Of a stretch of DNA of 64,000 nucleotides, positions 33,284 to 43,885 are shown piece by piece. The translations under genes and the position numbers were made by a program. The stretch covers positions 54,265,473 through 54,329,472 of the forward strand of contig OX419758.1 of NCBI GenBank assembly GCA_948567375.1, read 5' to 3'. Within the stretch, counting starts at the first letter, position 1; every line of letters begins with the position of its first letter. A model generated the notes under the pieces. That model searched no databases. It was not told where the DNA came from and worked only from the letters and a program-made list of their open reading frames with translations. The stretch is from Lunularia cruciata (Eukaryota; Streptophyta; Marchantiopsida; Lunulariales; Lunulariaceae).

Positions 33284-34174
33284 CTCAAACCCTTAGTGAA
33301 CCTTGCATAGCCCCAATTTCTACTCTTGATGACCCTCCATATTCCCAAGATGAGTCTAAACCCTCAAACATACTTTTTTTTGCTCTCACACTCCTCATGC
33401 ACGAGATCTAAACTCTACAAAATTGACCCTTCCTCAGAATGTCACTCAAATCTCTCACCTGGTATGTTAGAATCCTCTACAATTTTTCACACTTAATTAA
33501 AACTCCAAGTTATCACTTGCTACAAAATTTTAGATCTTTTTACTAAACCATTTGGCCTAGGCACCTTTCTATTCAACACACATATTTCAGATTTGGTCTA
33601 GAAACCACTCCCTCACTTTAAAAACTCATAACTCTCTATGCAAGAACAATCTCTCTCTAATTTCTATGTCAAAAGGTAGGATAAAATGCACTTAATTTTT
33701 TGGAAAAGTTTCAAAACATTTCAATGAAAATTGAAGAAATAGCAGACTCTATACAGCTTCTAGAGAGAATGTAGTTGTGGAGCAATTTACCCTATCAACT
33801 TTCAAAAATTCTATCTTAGTGCCCATAGTAGATCTGAAAATAATTTTAAGTGTGCTAACTGAAAGATAAGCCAAGCTATCATGTGTAGAAATTTGAACTC
33901 CAGATCTTGAACTTGAGATTTTGCCCAAAATCACCATAATCTCCAAAATCTGCAATCCATCTCATACAATCTCTCCAAATCCTCTCATGTGTACAAGATG
34001 TACAAAATCACCTCAAAGACATTGTAATGAACTATAGGGTTTAAAAATGGGTCTTAGTTCTCTAACATGAGTTCAACCCTCTCCTCTCCTAATTTTCTTT
34101 CCAAGTGAGCTCTCATAGTTTACTTATGTCTAATATAGAATTGTACGTAGAACATTATCTTGCCTTCTAGAGAG
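33284..34174 (-). other. Untranslated leader of F
   Basis: 890 bp between PBS and ORF1, with no coding potential seen. AT-rich. It probably holds packaging signals, as leaders of such elements do, but none was identified. Confidence 0.5.
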
Positions 34175-34192
34175 GTCCCAACAATGGAACCA
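34175..34192 (-). other. PBS of F (tRNA-Glu-like)
   Basis: The minus strand reads TGGTTCCATTGTTGGGAC, four bases after the LTR end. It fits the complement of a plant tRNA-Glu 3' end with three transitions, as recalled from general knowledge; the tRNA assignment should be treated as probable. Confidence 0.6.
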
Positions 34193-34196
34193 AAAA

Positions 34197-34885
34197 TGTG
34201 AGCCAGCTTGTCTCTCATTCAAGATGAACCTCTTATGGCGATTACGGTAACATACCATGGACTAAGAAGGCAAAGAACCCCAACTCCATCATACTCCTCC
34301 AAGGCTAACACTCTAAGACTGAAGACATTGCTCACTAGAGAACTCAATGAGAGAGATAGTTGTAGATAAAAGTATGATGAATATCTCCTCACCCTAGTTA
34401 ATATACTTGTGAAGTAGTTACAAACCAAAGTTACTTATTATTGGAGTGACTCAAGTTACTAAGCTAAAAGTCAAATAAGGTCAAAAAGCTAAAGGAATAT
34501 CCAAACTCATGAGAATATTCTCCTAAGCATGTAGTCTTATATTGACCAAACCACTAAGTCAAGGATTCCTTCACATGGGCTACCCTTGGACTATAGAAAA
34601 ATCCAAAACAAAAAGGCTTGTGTATCTAAGATTTCTCAACTCTCTCCTCAAAGCTAAACACCTAAGAATATTACCAAATCAACACACTAGAATCCAAAAT
34701 AGTGGTGCTCATCTTTTCTACTTCCTCTAAAGTAAGATCCCCTCTATCTTAGCTATGACTAAGTTTTAGCTAATCATGATTAATGTAGAACCATCCTTTA
34801 TCTTTATATACATAATATCTCTCAAGTATTTGCAATTCTAAGCTAAATATCATAATACCACACAAATGCACAAATGGGTGTTACA
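34197..34885 (-). repeat. 5' LTR of gamma element F
   Basis: The plus strand reads TGTGAGCCAGCTTG...ATGGGTGTTACA (689 bp), i.e. the sense LTR is TGTAACACCC...GGCTCACA. The next bases (GTTCATAGATATAG...) match beta leader sequence, see 34886-34950. Confidence 0.85.
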
Positions 34886-34950
34886 GTTCATAGATATAGT
34901 GATGAATTTACCAAACCCAATGATTCTACTTGTAGTGATTTAAAATAGAG
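34886..34950 (+). repeat. 65-bp fragment of beta leader beside F
   Basis: GTTCATAGATATAGTGATG... to ...AATAGAG corresponds almost base for base to 37504-37568 in element D, which also directly follows a gamma LTR. Then the sequence switches to gamma integrase. Confidence 0.8.
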
Positions 34951-35116
34951 GAGACCTTTCATAGTGGAGAAGGTGTGGGGCAATTACACCTATGATCTCA
35001 AGGAGTTGGGAGGAAGACACTTTGATAGGATTAACCAAGATAAGTTGGAGGTGTATCATAGAAGATACAGAGACCTTCACTTTGAGGACAAAGTGAAACC
35101 TTAATCCAGAGGTAAA
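34951..35116 (+). pseudogene. Gamma integrase C-terminus and PPT, second element (F2)
   Basis: Plus-strand reading RPFIVEKVWGNYTYDLKEL, GGRHFDRINQDKLEVYHR, FEDKVKP-stop at 35101, then CCAGAGGTAAA and the LTR. It corresponds to the end of F pol (22051-22200, minus) but faces the other way, so it is a separate 5'-truncated gamma copy. Confidence 0.8.
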
Positions 35117-35823
35117 TGTAACACCCATATGTGCATGTGTGTTGTATTGTGATATTTAGCTTGGTATTACAAGTACTTGAGAGATATTGTTTATATAGAG
35201 ATGAAGGATGGTTCTACATTAGTCATGATTAGCTAGAGTTAGTCATAGCTAAGTAGAGGGGACCTTACTTTAGAGGAAGTGGAAAAGATGAGCACCACTA
35301 TTTTTGATTCTAGTGTGTTGACTTGGTATTATTCCTAGGGTGTTGGGCTTTGAGGAAAGAGTTGAGAATTCTTGGGCCCGCAAGCCATTTTGTTTTGGAT
35401 TCTTCTATAGTCCAAGGATAGCCCATGTGAAGGAATCCTTGACTTAGTGGTTAGGTCAAGATAAGATCACATGCTAGTGGAATATGCTCATGTGAATGGA
35501 TACTCCTTTCTACTTTTTGACTTTACTTGACTTTTAGTCTAGTAACTTGAGTTACTACGGTAATTAGTAACTTTAGTGGATAACTATTTCACAAGTATAT
35601 AAAGAGGTGAAGTATATATACAAGAGGTGAGGAGGTACTCATCAACCTTTCATTTGCAACTATCTCTCTCTCATTGAGTCTCTAGTGAGCAATGTCTTGA
35701 GTCTTGGAGTGTTAGCCTTGGAGGAGTATGATGGAGTTGGGGTTTCTTGCCTTCTTAGTCCATGGTACGCTACCATAATAGCCATCAGAGGTTCATCTTG
35801 AGTGAGAGACAGGCTGGCTCATA
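35117..35823 (+). repeat. 3' LTR of gamma copy F2
   Basis: TGTAACACCCATATG...GGCTGGCTCATA, 707 bp, sense on the plus strand. Its right flank GGCCAAATTATCC is internal delta LTR sequence (compare GAATAGGCCAAATTAG at 25370), so F2 was inserted in the 5' LTR of G2. Confidence 0.85.
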
Positions 35824-35959
35824 GGCCAAATTATCCTAGAATATTCCAAAAGTATCTATGAAGCTTCTTAGGAAGCTTCCCAGCTAGCTTAGCTTGCATC
35901 CCAAGTAGATAGCTTCTAGAAGCTTACAACTAGCTTAACTTGCATACCAAGTAGACGAT
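35824..35959 (+). repeat. G2 5' LTR, left piece
   Basis: GGCCAAATTATCC... with the delta AAGCTTCT/GGAAGCTTCC elements and GCATACCAAGTAGACGAT, where D begins. The sequence logically continues at 55814 (GTGACTTCTAGAAGG), as in the unbroken delta LTR at 60985. Confidence 0.8.
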
Positions 35960-36541
35960 TATAATACCAATAGCTAGACATATGATCTAGAGGTGAAATT
36001 TGGTTTGGTAATATCTAGAAGGATGTTATACATGATGGACTAAATAGATCAGAAAGATGTATTATCAAATGTGTAATCTACTAATAGGGTAGAAACCAAA
36101 ATATGCCTAAAATCTTCAAAGATAATTTTGAGGGCCTAGATGAATGAATTAGGTCTAAAAAATGTGCAAATTCCTCCCCCAATTGAAGAAAATGCTAGCC
36201 AATCCTCCCCCTTGTTTGTTTCATCAAGAGCTTTGCAATGGTACCTTAGCCACATGATTTGGAGATTCCTATAAGAAGATTCTCTAAAGATTCTCTTTGG
36301 TCAACACTAGTTTGACCAACTAGATAGGAATAGATTTGATATGTCACCCATGCAACATCTAATCTGAGGATGGAGATCAATGACATGTCACAAATCCATG
36401 TATCTGATCCCAGGGTTATGCTTCCATTGAGTGTCTCTGATTTGTTATATAATAAAGCCAATGTGCTCCTTTTGGGGCACCGGAGTTTGAGTGTGAAATG
36501 TTTTCTCTTCTGTGTTTCTCTACTATCCTTGGAATATTACA
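35960..36541 (+). repeat. 5' LTR of D
   Basis: TATAATACCAATAGC...CTTGGAATATTACA (start TG decayed to TA). 582 bp; the 3' LTR is 598 bp. TATA-like TTATATAATAAAGCC lies at 36448. Confidence 0.85.
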
Positions 36542-36542
36542 A

Positions 36543-36557
36543 TGGTATCAAAGTAGG
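36543..36557 (+). other. PBS of D (initiator tRNA-Met type)
   Basis: TGGTATCAAAGTAGG, one base after the LTR end. Element E keeps TGGTATCAGAGCAAG at the same place. Confidence 0.85.
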
Positions 36558-37838
36558 TGTTTCAATCCAAAAGAGTGGATCACCCCTCTTGGAAAAACAT
36601 GAGCTATTGAGATTCAGTAATTTTGAGGAGAAAAAAACCCATAGAGCAATTGATAGGTTAGGAGTGTTTTAAAGAGAGATGGGATGGAGGCTCCTGGAGG
36701 ACAATTTCCTGCACCTCAGCTTTTGTTCTTGAATCTGTTTCACATCAAGGTCATGTACATCTAGTGAGAACAAGTGAGAGTATATCTTGTTTACCATTTT
36801 GGAGTAGAGTTCTGTGAGCCAACCTGTCTCTCACTCAGGGTGAACCTTTGATGGCTATTATGGTAATGCACCATGGACCAAGAAGGCAAAGAACCCCAAC
36901 TCCATCATACTCCTCCAAGGCTAACACTCCAAGACTTAAGACATTGCTCACTAGAGAACTCAACGAGAGAGAGATAGTTGCAAATGAAAGGATGATGAGT
37001 ACCTCCTCACCCCTAGTTTATATACTTGTGAATAGTTACAAACCAAAGTTACTAATTATTGGAGTAACTAAAATTACTAGGCTAAAAGTCAAGTAAAGTC
37101 AAAAACTATAAAGGAATATCCATCCACATGGGCATATTCCACTAAGGATGTGATCTTATCTTGACCCAACCATTAAGTCAAGGATTCCATCACATGGGCT
37201 ATCCTTGGACTATAGAAGAATCTAAAACAAAAAGGCTTGTGGGCCCAAGAGTTCTCAACTCTTTCCTCAAAGCCAAATACCTAGGAATAATACCAAGTCA
37301 ACACACTAGAATGCAAAATAGTGGTGCTCATCTTTTCCACTTCCTCTAAAGTAAGCTCCCCACTATCTTAGCTATGACTAACTTTAGCTAATCATGACTA
37401 ATTTAGAACCATCCTTTATCTTTATATACATAATATCTCTCAAGTATTTGCAATTCTAAGCCAAATATCATAATACCACACACATGCACAAATGAGTGTT
37501 ATAGTTCATAAACATAGTGATGAATTTACCAAACCCAATGATTCTACTTGTAATGATTTACAATAGAGAGTGGGATTTGACAATCTACATTTTTTTATGA
37601 TGGATGTGAATGTCCCAAATCCTCTCCCTTTCAACACTCAAGTAGAAATTTTGTATGTAGTTAGACCAAAAGTGATGTTTAGGGATTTTTTTAGTCAAGA
37701 ATTTTCATGAGGAATATTATCAATGAGTGATAGCTTCTAAAGTCCCAATGTTAGTCCCTATAGTTTGTGCATCCTCTTGAGTGATCATAATAACTCTCTA
37801 TTGAAGTAAGTAGTAGTGATTGAGTGTTTGTAGGAACC
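36558..37838 (+). other. Leader of D, interrupted by a gamma LTR
   Basis: Non-coding leader similar to the E leader (52566-53153, minus). It is split by the gamma solo LTR at 36813-37503. No gene seen. Confidence 0.7.
36813..37503 (-). mobile_element. Gamma solo LTR in the leader of D
   Basis: The plus strand reads TGTGAGCCAACCTG...GAGTGTTATA. Perfect 4-bp flanks GTTC at 36809-36812 and 37504-37507. Beta leader runs uninterrupted across it when compared with E. Confidence 0.85.
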
Positions 37839-38900
37839 ATGGATCCATAGTTGTAGGAGCTGATACAAGGAATGCAAGAGATGTTGAACAAGTTTCAAGA
37901 GATCAAGATGACCATGGAGGCATTACAAAGTCAAGTACAGACCTTCAAGAATGATCAAGCAATGCAAGAAAGAGAACCATCTCAAAACCTAGTACTTGGA
38001 GCTACACCCATGCCAATGACATCAAACCTGGTCAATGATAAAGCCACATTGTTATTACGGATGAAGAAGACCTATAATATTGAGCCTTACAAAGGGTAGC
38101 ATTCTATGTGAGTAGTGGAGAATTGGATCTCAAGAATGAATCTATACTTTTGATTGTTCTCAATGGAGATCATCAAGCATGCCATATACATGTTTGCATA
38201 TGAATACTTGATTGATAAAGCCCTCACATGGTACAATGCTTGGGAACAATCAATGTTGGCAAAAAGAAGAGAGGTTACGTGGACAACAATGCAAGAAGGA
38301 TTGCTAAAGAATTTCCAATTTGTGGATTCCGTGCAGATGGCCCAAATCCAACAGTGGGGATTGAAACAAAAGAATAACATAAAAGAGTCATGGAGGCATT
38401 TCTTGATCTACAAGTTGCATAACAGACATGAGTCCAATAGATGCTCTAGACAATTTTAAACAAGGATTGAAGGTGCGGATTCACCAAGAAGTCATGGTAC
38501 AAAATCCTCATTGTATTTGAAGCCATTATTGTGCTCTAAGAATAGCAGAGGCTCTTGGAGGAGGTGAAGGAGTAGTTCCATCTCAATATTATTGGACTGA
38601 AATGCCACACGTGGGTGGACCAATACCTATGGAATAAGGCAACCTTTGGTTTTGAGATTGAGGAGCACAATCGCTTCAAGGAGAGCAAAGACGGGTGGAA
38701 GAATAGAGAGATGGAGTTCCACAAGGAGAAGGAGCCCAAGGAGAACAACATTGTTGCTACAATTGTGGCTGTATTGGGCACATATCCATCATTTGTCATG
38801 TGCGTGTCCCTAGAGGCCCTTGGCTTCCATACAAGTGATCTTTGAACAACATGGAGCAACGCACCAAAGAGGAGGATGTAGAAATCACCTCAGAAAATGA
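37839..38900 (+). pseudogene. gag: Beta D gag and zinc knuckle, broken
   Basis: Begins at ATG 37839 (MDP, stops, then ELIQGMQEMLNKFQEIKM). The capsid part contains VVENWISRMNLYF, KHAIYMFAYEYLIDKALTWY, then EVTWTTMQEGLLKNFQFVDS. A perfect CX2CX4HX4C knuckle at 38755-38796 reads CYNCGCIGHISIIC. Stops at 37848, 37854, 38098 and 38457. Confidence 0.8.
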
Positions 38901-39470
38901 AGATCACTAATAAATGTACCTCATGGCCTTATTGGCTCAATAGGGAAGCAAAAAAGCAAGGGGAGGAAGAAGATGAGTGCACAAAGATCCAAAATAGCAA
39001 ACTCATGATTGATTGTCATGAATGGAGTACTAGAAGGCAATCAAGTGAGAGTACTGATAGATCTTCAAGCAATAGAGAATGTCTTGTCTTGCTTTGGTGT
39101 AATACGATAGGGGATAGATCTAGAGAAGGATGAGAGCAAAGAAGTAGAGTTATGTAATGGGCAAACAGAGAAGATTGAGTCATTACCTAGAAGAGTAGCA
39201 CTCTCTATAGGAGAATATCAAGAAACAATTGAGTGGCAAATGATACAATTAGCTCGTTATGATGTAATCTTAGGCATGGCACAGATGGAGTATTACAACC
39301 CTATGGTAGATTGGAGGAGGAAAGTAGTGAGCACAAGCCAATGGATGATCATTGGGGTTAAAGAAAAATCACATAAGCAAGAAATACCTCTCTATGTCAT
39401 AGGGACAATAGTTATCTATAAGATAGATAGATGTTTCATGGGTCTAATAAGAGAAGTCTAGAGTGCACAA
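38901..39470 (+). pseudogene. Beta D protease, broken
   Basis: The reading VLIDLQAIENVLS near 39053 occupies the catalytic Asp site. ARYDVILGMAQMEYYNP at 39261 is the usual C-terminal hydrophobic part. Frameshift near 39110. E encodes ARYHAILGMPWMEHYNP at the same place. Confidence 0.7.
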
Positions 39471-40367
39471 CTTGATGGACAAACTTTTGATAAATTGAAG
39501 GATGTGGTAAATGAGTTTCAAGATGTCTTCCAAGTGATCTACCCTTAGGATTACCACCAAAAAGAAGAGTAGATCATCAAATCAAGACATTTTTGAGGAA
39601 GATACCTCCTTGTAAGGCCCCATATTGGCTATCACCTCATGAGTTGGAGGAGTCTAAGGCTCAAATTGAAGATGTGTTGCAAAAAGGGTTTATCCAACCC
39701 AACATATCACCATATGAGGCTCTTGTCTTGTTTGTGAAGAAGGATGGTACAATGTGCATGTGCATTGACTATCGGGGCCTCAATGAACAAATAGTGACAA
39801 AAAAATACCCCTTACCTCACATGGATGATCTATTTTATCAACTCAATGGACCAAAACACTTCACCAAATTGGACTTGTGGAGCAGTTTCAATCAAATCCA
39901 GATTGCAAAAGAAGATGTACACAAAACTGCTTTTTGAACTAGGTATGGCCACTTCAAGTACCTCGTGATGCCATTTGGCCTCACGAATGCATCTACCACT
40001 TTCATGAGTCTGATGAATGACATATTTAATCCATATTTGGAAAAGTCCATTATCATCTTCCTAGATGATATCTTAGTATACAATAAGATGATGAATGGAA
40101 CACAAATAACATCTACAAGAAGTCCTCTCGATTCTAAGATAAAATCAATTGTATGCCAAAATCTCAAAGTGCAAGTTTGGCAAGTCTGAAGTAGAGTACT
40201 TGGGGCATAGAGTAAGTGCAAAGGGTATCAAAGTATTATCAAATAAAGTAAAGGTCATTAAAAAATAGAGCTCTCCAAAAGATCAGATTCAACTCAAGAG
40301 CTTCTTGGGGTTGATGGGGTTTTATTGTCAGTTTGTCAAGGATTTCTCCAAGGTTGCATAGCCTTTA
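39471..40367 (+). pseudogene. Beta D reverse transcriptase, broken
   Basis: Open at 39593-39937: KGFIQPNISPYEALVLFVKK, CIDYRGLNEQ, YPLPHMDDLFYQL, FTKLDLWSSFNQI. Then [15 protein letters not shown] and the box [11 protein letters not shown] at 40051-40083 (both Asp kept). Stops at 39935 and 40187. Confidence 0.85.
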
Positions 40368-40600
40368 ATGGCACTACTTGGCAAGAGGAAGAAGTGGACA
40401 TGGAGAATTGCACAAGAGTTGGCATTTCAAGAATTGAAAGATGCCTTGCTACATGCACCAATCTTGAAATGGTATGACCCAAAATGTCCAATCAAGTTGG
40501 CTATAGATGCATCAAGCGTTGCAGTAGGAGTAGTCCTACAACAAGAGTGTCATAATGGATGGCATCCAATTGCATATTTCTCTTGAAATTTGTTACCAAA
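40368..40600 (+). pseudogene. Beta D RNase H, first part
   Basis: ELKDALLHAPILKWYDPKC, LAIDASSVAVGVVLQQ (first catalytic Asp), GWHPIAYFS, then a stop and the abrupt edge of insert J. The domain resumes at 42500. Confidence 0.8.
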
Positions 40601-42499
40601 TGTCATGGGGATTGTATGGTCTGGAGAATGCATTGAGCACCTAGCTGCTCACGCCTAGACTTCACAATTTTTCAATGACATGAGTAGCATGCATAAAGTC
40701 TGAAAGTGGCTTCTTCTCTCTATTTTTTATGGTGATTGCCTCTTTTCACCGGAGTAACTTATCTACGGATGAATCTTACTATAAGCTCCTCCTAAGGTCC
40801 TTTGAGTTAATATCTCCTATGATAATGTTGACTTTCATGTATCACTTGCTACCACTCATGATCTTTAAAGCTTCATCTTTGTATCTTTGGATCTTGTCTT
40901 ACTAACTAATAGACCATAAGTTGTAAAAGTCAGATACAACTCAATGCAACCAGATTGGTGATCTATTCTGTCTACAAAAATTGGACCTAAAAACACAAAG
41001 AACAAAGTTTCCTTTCATTTGTCACTCTTATTAAAAAGTTGAACAAATTTGATAATACCATGAATCTTGTATTGCTCACAAAAGATCAAAAATCACAAAT
41101 GATAACTCCAATTGAGGAAGTCAAGGAGCTTCAGACCATGATAATGACCACTTTGAAGTTCTAGATAAATGTTCAAATAAGAAAAGAAAAAAAACTAGAT
41201 ATAGCCGCATTATGCTACTCACTCTCAAAAACCCTTGTCTTTGCTTAATTCCTCAAAAGCCCTTGTTGTCTCTTGGTTCCTTAAAACCCTCTATTTTTTG
41301 TTCCTTCCCTTCCAAACTTCTCTATCCTCTATTCCTTTCCTATCACCAAACTCTCTTTGATCCTTCTCTCCCCTGCCTTCTCTTGATTCCTTTCCTTTCC
41401 TCTGAAAAACTCTCCTCCTTGATTTTCCTATCCTTTGATTTCCCTTGATCACTTTTGTTCTTCACTCACTTTGATTTCTCCTATCTCTTTAATTGCCTTT
41501 GATCACTTCTTGTCACTGCCATTCTTCACTCACTTTATGTATCTTTGATCCCTCATTCCTTCCTATCTCTTTGATCTTTCTCCTTTTCATATTCCCATGA
41601 ATCCTTCACTCTTTCTTGTCTCTTCTATCCTTCTCTCCCTCCTCTCTAAAACCCTTTTGATATCACTTCCCTTTCACTTCCATTCTTCACTCAGTTTCTA
41701 TATCTTTGATCCCTCACTCTTTCCTATCTCTTTGATCTTTCTCCTTTTCTTGTCTCCACGATCCTTCACTCCTTCCTATCTCTTTTGTCCTTCTCTCCCT
41801 CCTCTCTAAAACCATTTTGATACTTCTTTATCTTCCCACTCTTTGATCATTGTAGTCCTTTGATACTTTTACGTACTCTCTTTTCTTGTCTCTCCAAGAA
41901 AAAACCACTATGTCTTCAGCTGACTCTCCTTCTAGTAAATGGCCTTGGCCCGTGTCCTTCTCCCATAAGACTTTTCCTTGTTGAGTGCTTTCTCCTTTTC
42001 TAATTTTCATTTTCAAGAGTAGTCAAACAAAACTTCATGGGTTCTTCATTGTCAAGTTCTTATTTACCTTTTGCCGGATCACCCTAAACGTCAGATACTG
42101 AACTTTGGATATTGGCTTGCTTTTCAACCAAGTCCTCAACTTCTTCAAGAGAAGATTTAGTTTCAGTCTCTTGTCTTGCCCCAAGGCCTTCCACTACTTC
42201 CTTTCCTCAATGTTACTTCAGCAGCTTGTTTCTCCTCCTCCAAATTCCCTATCTTCATTTTCTGTCCTAACTCTTTGCCTTTCTATGCCTTTCTGTCTAC
42301 TTGTGACAGCCTACACATATAACAACCCACTATTTTGACAACTCTCAAATTTACCACCTAGAAAGTTCATGCAAATATTGGAAATCACCATTATATTGCA
42401 TGCTACTAACACTTTTACTAATTCTACATAATTTTCTCTTGGTTTACCTATCACACTAAATAGTACTAATGTAACATATAGATTATTTTCCCGATGACA
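40601..42499. mobile_element. Unclassified 1.9-kb insert J in D RNase H
   Basis: It begins TGTCATGGGGA and ends TCCCGATGACA, an imperfect 11-bp inverted terminus with TG...CA ends. Compared with E it interrupts the RNase H reading precisely. No clear target duplication (CCAAA and TCGAT). The plus strand is strongly pyrimidine-rich from 41210 to 42340. On the minus strand a 62-codon reading (42016-41828) is Glu/Lys-rich. It could be an antisense solo LTR of another family, or a DNA element without recognisable transposase. Family unknown. Confidence 0.55.
41520..41840. repeat. 161-bp tandem duplication in J
   Basis: CATTCTTCACTCA..., starting at 41520, repeats at 41681, with later shared blocks TCTTTGATCCCTCA and CTCCCTCCTCTCTAAAACC at the same spacing. 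Two imperfect units. Confidence 0.8.
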
Positions 42500-42954
42500 T
42501 CGATAGAATGAAACTATCACACCACAAAATGAGAAGAGTTGGCCATTGTCCTTGCAACCAAGCATTGGAAGCACTTTCTTGGCAAGTAGGCATTTGTAGT
42601 CCAGACAGACCATAAACCTCTAGTCTATCTCAAGATGCAAAAAGATCTATCTCGTCACCAGGTTTGATGGGCAGAGTAGCAATATTGATTCAACATGACA
42701 ATCATCTATGTGGAAGGCAAGAAGTAACTTGCAGATACATTCACCAGAATGCCGATGGCAAACAATTTGGTGACAAAGGTCAAGATGACCTTTGCCTGGA
42801 TTTTGGCTACAAAAATTGATCCATAGATTGTAGGAGCTCAATCATCCAAAGACATCACCAACACCCAAGGACTCACCTTTCATGATGGTAGATTATAGAT
42901 CCCAAATGCCATACAACTACACACCACCATCCTAGTGAAATGTTAGGATTCTGC
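42500..42954 (+). pseudogene. Beta D RNase H, second part, and start of integrase
   Basis: ELAIVLATKHWKHFLGK (catalytic Glu, 42537) and VVQTDHKPLVYLKMQKDL (42595) continue the domain after J. Then there are degraded linker residues up to the CATTG target site, where E is inserted. Confidence 0.8.
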
Positions 42955-42959
42955 CATTG

Positions 42960-43868
42960 TGTAATGCTCTCAAGACAAGAGAACTCTTCAAGAGAAATAC
43001 AAAAGAGAAAATATAGATTTTACACTCAATTCTTTGATGCTCCAAAGGAGCACCTTCTCTTTATAATATAGCCAAGGAGGATCTTCTCCAAGGAAGCTCC
43101 ACCATAGGATTAGGTACATGGATAGGTGACCTGTCAGCAAGCTCCACCCTTAGACTACTTGCTTGGATGGGTGACATGTTGGTCCTGGTCCCATCTGGTT
43201 AGTCAACTAGGCTTTGATTGGAGTGAATCTTTTAGGGAATCTTCTTGTAGGAATCTCAAAATCACATAGGTGAGGTACCATTGGAAAGCTCTTGCTCTTG
43301 TCTTGTGAGACAAACTAGGGGGAGGAAAGGTCAGCCTTTAGAGGAGGAATCTACATATTTTTTAGGCCTAATTCATTAGTTTAGGCCTTCAAAATTGCCT
43401 AAAGTTCAAGCCTATTTTGGCTTCTACCCTACTAGTAGAAGTGCTCTTTTGTTGATATCTCCATCTGATCTACATTCTCCATCATGTGTAAAATCTTTCT
43501 AGATGTCACCACCCCAAGTTTCACCTCTAGATCATATGCCTAGCTATTGATTCTAAAGCTTCAAGCATGTTTTGGTTTCTGGCCTATTTGTAGAAGTAAT
43601 CTTTTGGTGATACCTCTAGCTTATCTATTTAGTCCCTCATGTATAATATCCTTATAGATATTCCCAAACCAAATTTCATCTCTAGATCATATGCCTAGCT
43701 GTTGATTCTAAAGTTTCCAAGCATGTTTCAGTTTTTGGCCTATTAGTAGAAGTACTCTTTTGGTGATACCTCTAGCTTATCTACTTAGTCCCTCATGTAT
43801 AATATCCTTATAGATGTTACCAAACAAAATTTCATCTCTAGATCATCTATCTAGCTATTGGTATTACA
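42960..43868 (-). repeat. 3' LTR of E
   Basis: Sense TGTAATACCAATAGC...GAGAGCATTACA. 909 bp, long because U3 has three ~172-bp units (repeating CTAGCTATTGATTCTAAAG on the plus strand near 43541, 43692 and 43850). Confidence 0.85.
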
Positions 43869-43885
43869 AACCTCCCTCCTTTTAA
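43869..43885 (-). other. Polypurine tract of E
   Basis: The minus strand reads AAAAGGAGGGAGGTTT directly before the LTR start TGTAATACC. D has AAAAGAGGAGGATT at 55202. Confidence 0.8.

Larger units (their letters stand above)
21348..34885 (-). mobile_element. Gamma Ty3/Gypsy element F (split by G1)
   Basis: Minus-strand order: 5' LTR (34885-34197), PBS, leader, ORF1, gag, zinc knuckle, protease, [delta element G1 inserted], rest of protease, RT, RNase H, integrase, PPT, 3' LTR (22038-21348). There is no chromodomain and the RT box is FIDN/FCVYG-like, so it is of Athila/Tat type. ORF1 before gag recalls Ogre/Tat elements. Several domains keep open frames of 100-190 codons, better preserved than most here. 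The outer flanks differ (GAAC left, GTTC right), so the ends may come from a recombination between two insertions. Confidence 0.85.

Noticed and set aside
21348..34885. A clean target duplication for element F
   Set aside because: Outer 4-bp flanks are GAAC and GTTC, which are not direct repeats; recorded as probable recombination instead.
36448..36462. TATATAATAAAGCC as a host gene promoter
   Set aside because: It is a conserved part of the beta LTR (also at 55715), so it is the element's own promoter candidate.
41212..41809. Open hydrophobic, Leu/Ser/Pro-rich readings on the plus strand
   Set aside because: They arise from pyrimidine-rich DNA of insert J (CTT/TCT/CCT codons), with no domain features.
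40596..42504. Target duplication for insert J
   Set aside because: CCAAA and TCGAT do not match at 4, 5 or 9 bp; left open.
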